Shown: piece by piece, positions 62,889-64,000 of the stretch | Layout of the letters: each line of letters opens with the position of its first letter | How positions within the stretch are numbered: position 1 is the first letter of the stretch | Assembly: GCA_037975125.1 (NCBI GenBank) | Contig: CM075855.1 | Location: 83,715,778-83,779,777 of the forward strand | Source: Latrodectus hesperus | Taxonomy: Eukaryota; Arthropoda; Arachnida; Araneae; Theridiidae | Direction: 5' to 3' | DNA length: 64,000 nt | The notes under the pieces: model-generated | Told to the model about the DNA's origin: nothing | Databases searched by the model: none | What the model saw: the letters and a program-made list of their open reading frames with translations, nothing else | Position numbers and translations under genes: made by a program

Positions 62889-64000
62889 ACAAGAGAGGAG
62901 CCTGGAAAACGCTAATGCGCCTCCAGAAGTTCAAAAAGCAGAAACACATCTTTCATCTTTCCATTGTTTAAATACAAGCATCCTACGTAGGATTTAACCT
63001 TCCTATGGTACCCTTATTTGGCTATTTGAGACTTTCTCTTTGTAATACAAATTTGGATACATAAAACTAAATGTGTAAAAGTCGACGCATCAGTTCTAAT
63101 AATTGTCAGAAACTGAATTGAATATAAATATATAAGAGAACAAATTTTAATAAAAGATCTTCAATTTTAATATGAATAGATAACGCATTTTTGTGTAAAT
63201 GAGAAATTAATTTACAAAATATATAATATATTTCAGAAAATTATTTACTATATTTTTTAGGACTAAGTCAATTAAAGGTTTTATAAATATATAGGCTTTT
63301 ATACACGATTTAAATATGTTATGTATAATTTAAAACACCATAATCATTATGTATATTTACATACATATGCATATGCTTGTTGTATTATTGTTTTACAGCA
63401 GGTGCGCTTTTATTAATTCAGTATAAGAGAAAAACATTTTATTTTTTTATTTTAATTCTTTTCATGTGAAACATAAGAGTGCATTTGACAAAGTATATCT
63501 TTTTTTTTTAATTGAGAAAAATACATATAAGGTACGCTGATTTCTGTAAAATATTTACCGAAAATTTTGCTTTAGTAAATTAACTAAATCAAGGCTTGAA
63601 ATCAACGACAGTGATGTAAATCAATAATAATCTTATGGAAATATTTATTTTAAATTTTCGGCTAAATGAATAGAAAACTAAATGTACAACGATTTCATAA
63701 CATTATAATATATTGTTAGAGCAAAAACGCAAACAACTTACTGCTTTAAAATAAAATATATTAATTTTATTTGGATTACTTTGCTATCTTGCTATTTTAT
63801 ATAACTGTGTTAAAGGGTAGATAACTATTTCAACATACATAAACACTTTCAAAACTATAAACAGCTTCTGATGCTATTTATTCTTGTAAAATTACGATTC
63901 AGTATAACTTCTTTTCACGCTCTTATTAGATATAGATAATCATTTAATCGGATTTATACAGGCATATACTAACGAAAGAGTCGAGCAAAGTAGTAGATAA
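62889..64000. other. AT-rich non-coding stretch to the window edge
   Basis: A slightly GC-richer patch at 62895-62930 (gaggagcctggaaaacgctaatgcgcc). No gene seen. Confidence 0.55.

Overview
The window is AT-rich, non-coding eukaryotic DNA, most likely arthropod and probably spider. The spider guess is recall-based: the GC-richer tRNA-derived SINE bodies, the Tc1/mariner-like and Helitron remnants, and the LINE tail with an RNase-H/zinc-knuckle-like C terminus look like repeats I know from spider assemblies. The sequence itself supports only 'animal, repeat-rich, very AT-rich'. I find no intact host protein-coding gene, no rRNA, no functional tRNA, no CRISPR array and nothing prokaryotic.

Layout. 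0-2 kb: the 3' end of a retroposon with a perfect stem-loop, a long (TA)n tract, a short non-autonomous Helitron and a second (TA)n tract. 3.9 kb: a tRNA-derived SINE. 5.39-6.99 kb: a Tc1/mariner-superfamily transposon with ~157 bp terminal inverted repeats (TIRs), a TA target duplication and a broken transposase. It ends 17 bp before the first ATG of a decayed autonomous Helitron gene (7.0-11.1 kb) whose 3' CTAG terminus is at 11,391. 11.4-21.9 kb: mostly featureless, with an E-box cluster, a MITE, a SINE with perfect target-site duplications, a (CA)n tract, hairpins and a compound TATA/TCTA tract. 21.97-22.7 kb: the best host-gene signal, a CpG-rich block ending in a consensus splice donor. 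24.9-25.8 kb: two long (TA)n tracts around a 134-bp-arm inverted repeat. 27-46 kb: AT-rich DNA with several GC/CpG-richer islands that may be conserved non-coding elements, a SINE carrying a later LINE insertion, a second retroposon with a perfect 12-bp target duplication, and a dead mariner. 46.7-48.1 kb: an 8-copy ~177-bp satellite with a dimeric higher-order pattern. 50-64 kb: more SINEs, a hAT-like non-autonomous element, duplicated segments and a 324-bp (TA)n tract.

How the parts relate. The clearest system is retroposition. A 5'-truncated LINE 3' end and two unrelated short retroposons share the terminal motif ATAAG-N-AACAACAAC just after a small stem-loop, and the retroposon at the left edge has a stem-loop plus an ACA tail. 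This is what is expected if one LINE reverse transcriptase mobilises several SINE families by recognising a 3' hairpin. The LINE insertion is flanked by an 11-bp target duplication, and a related copy of its target (about 60.1 kb) lacks it, so relative ages can be read. The DNA transposons are all visibly dead.
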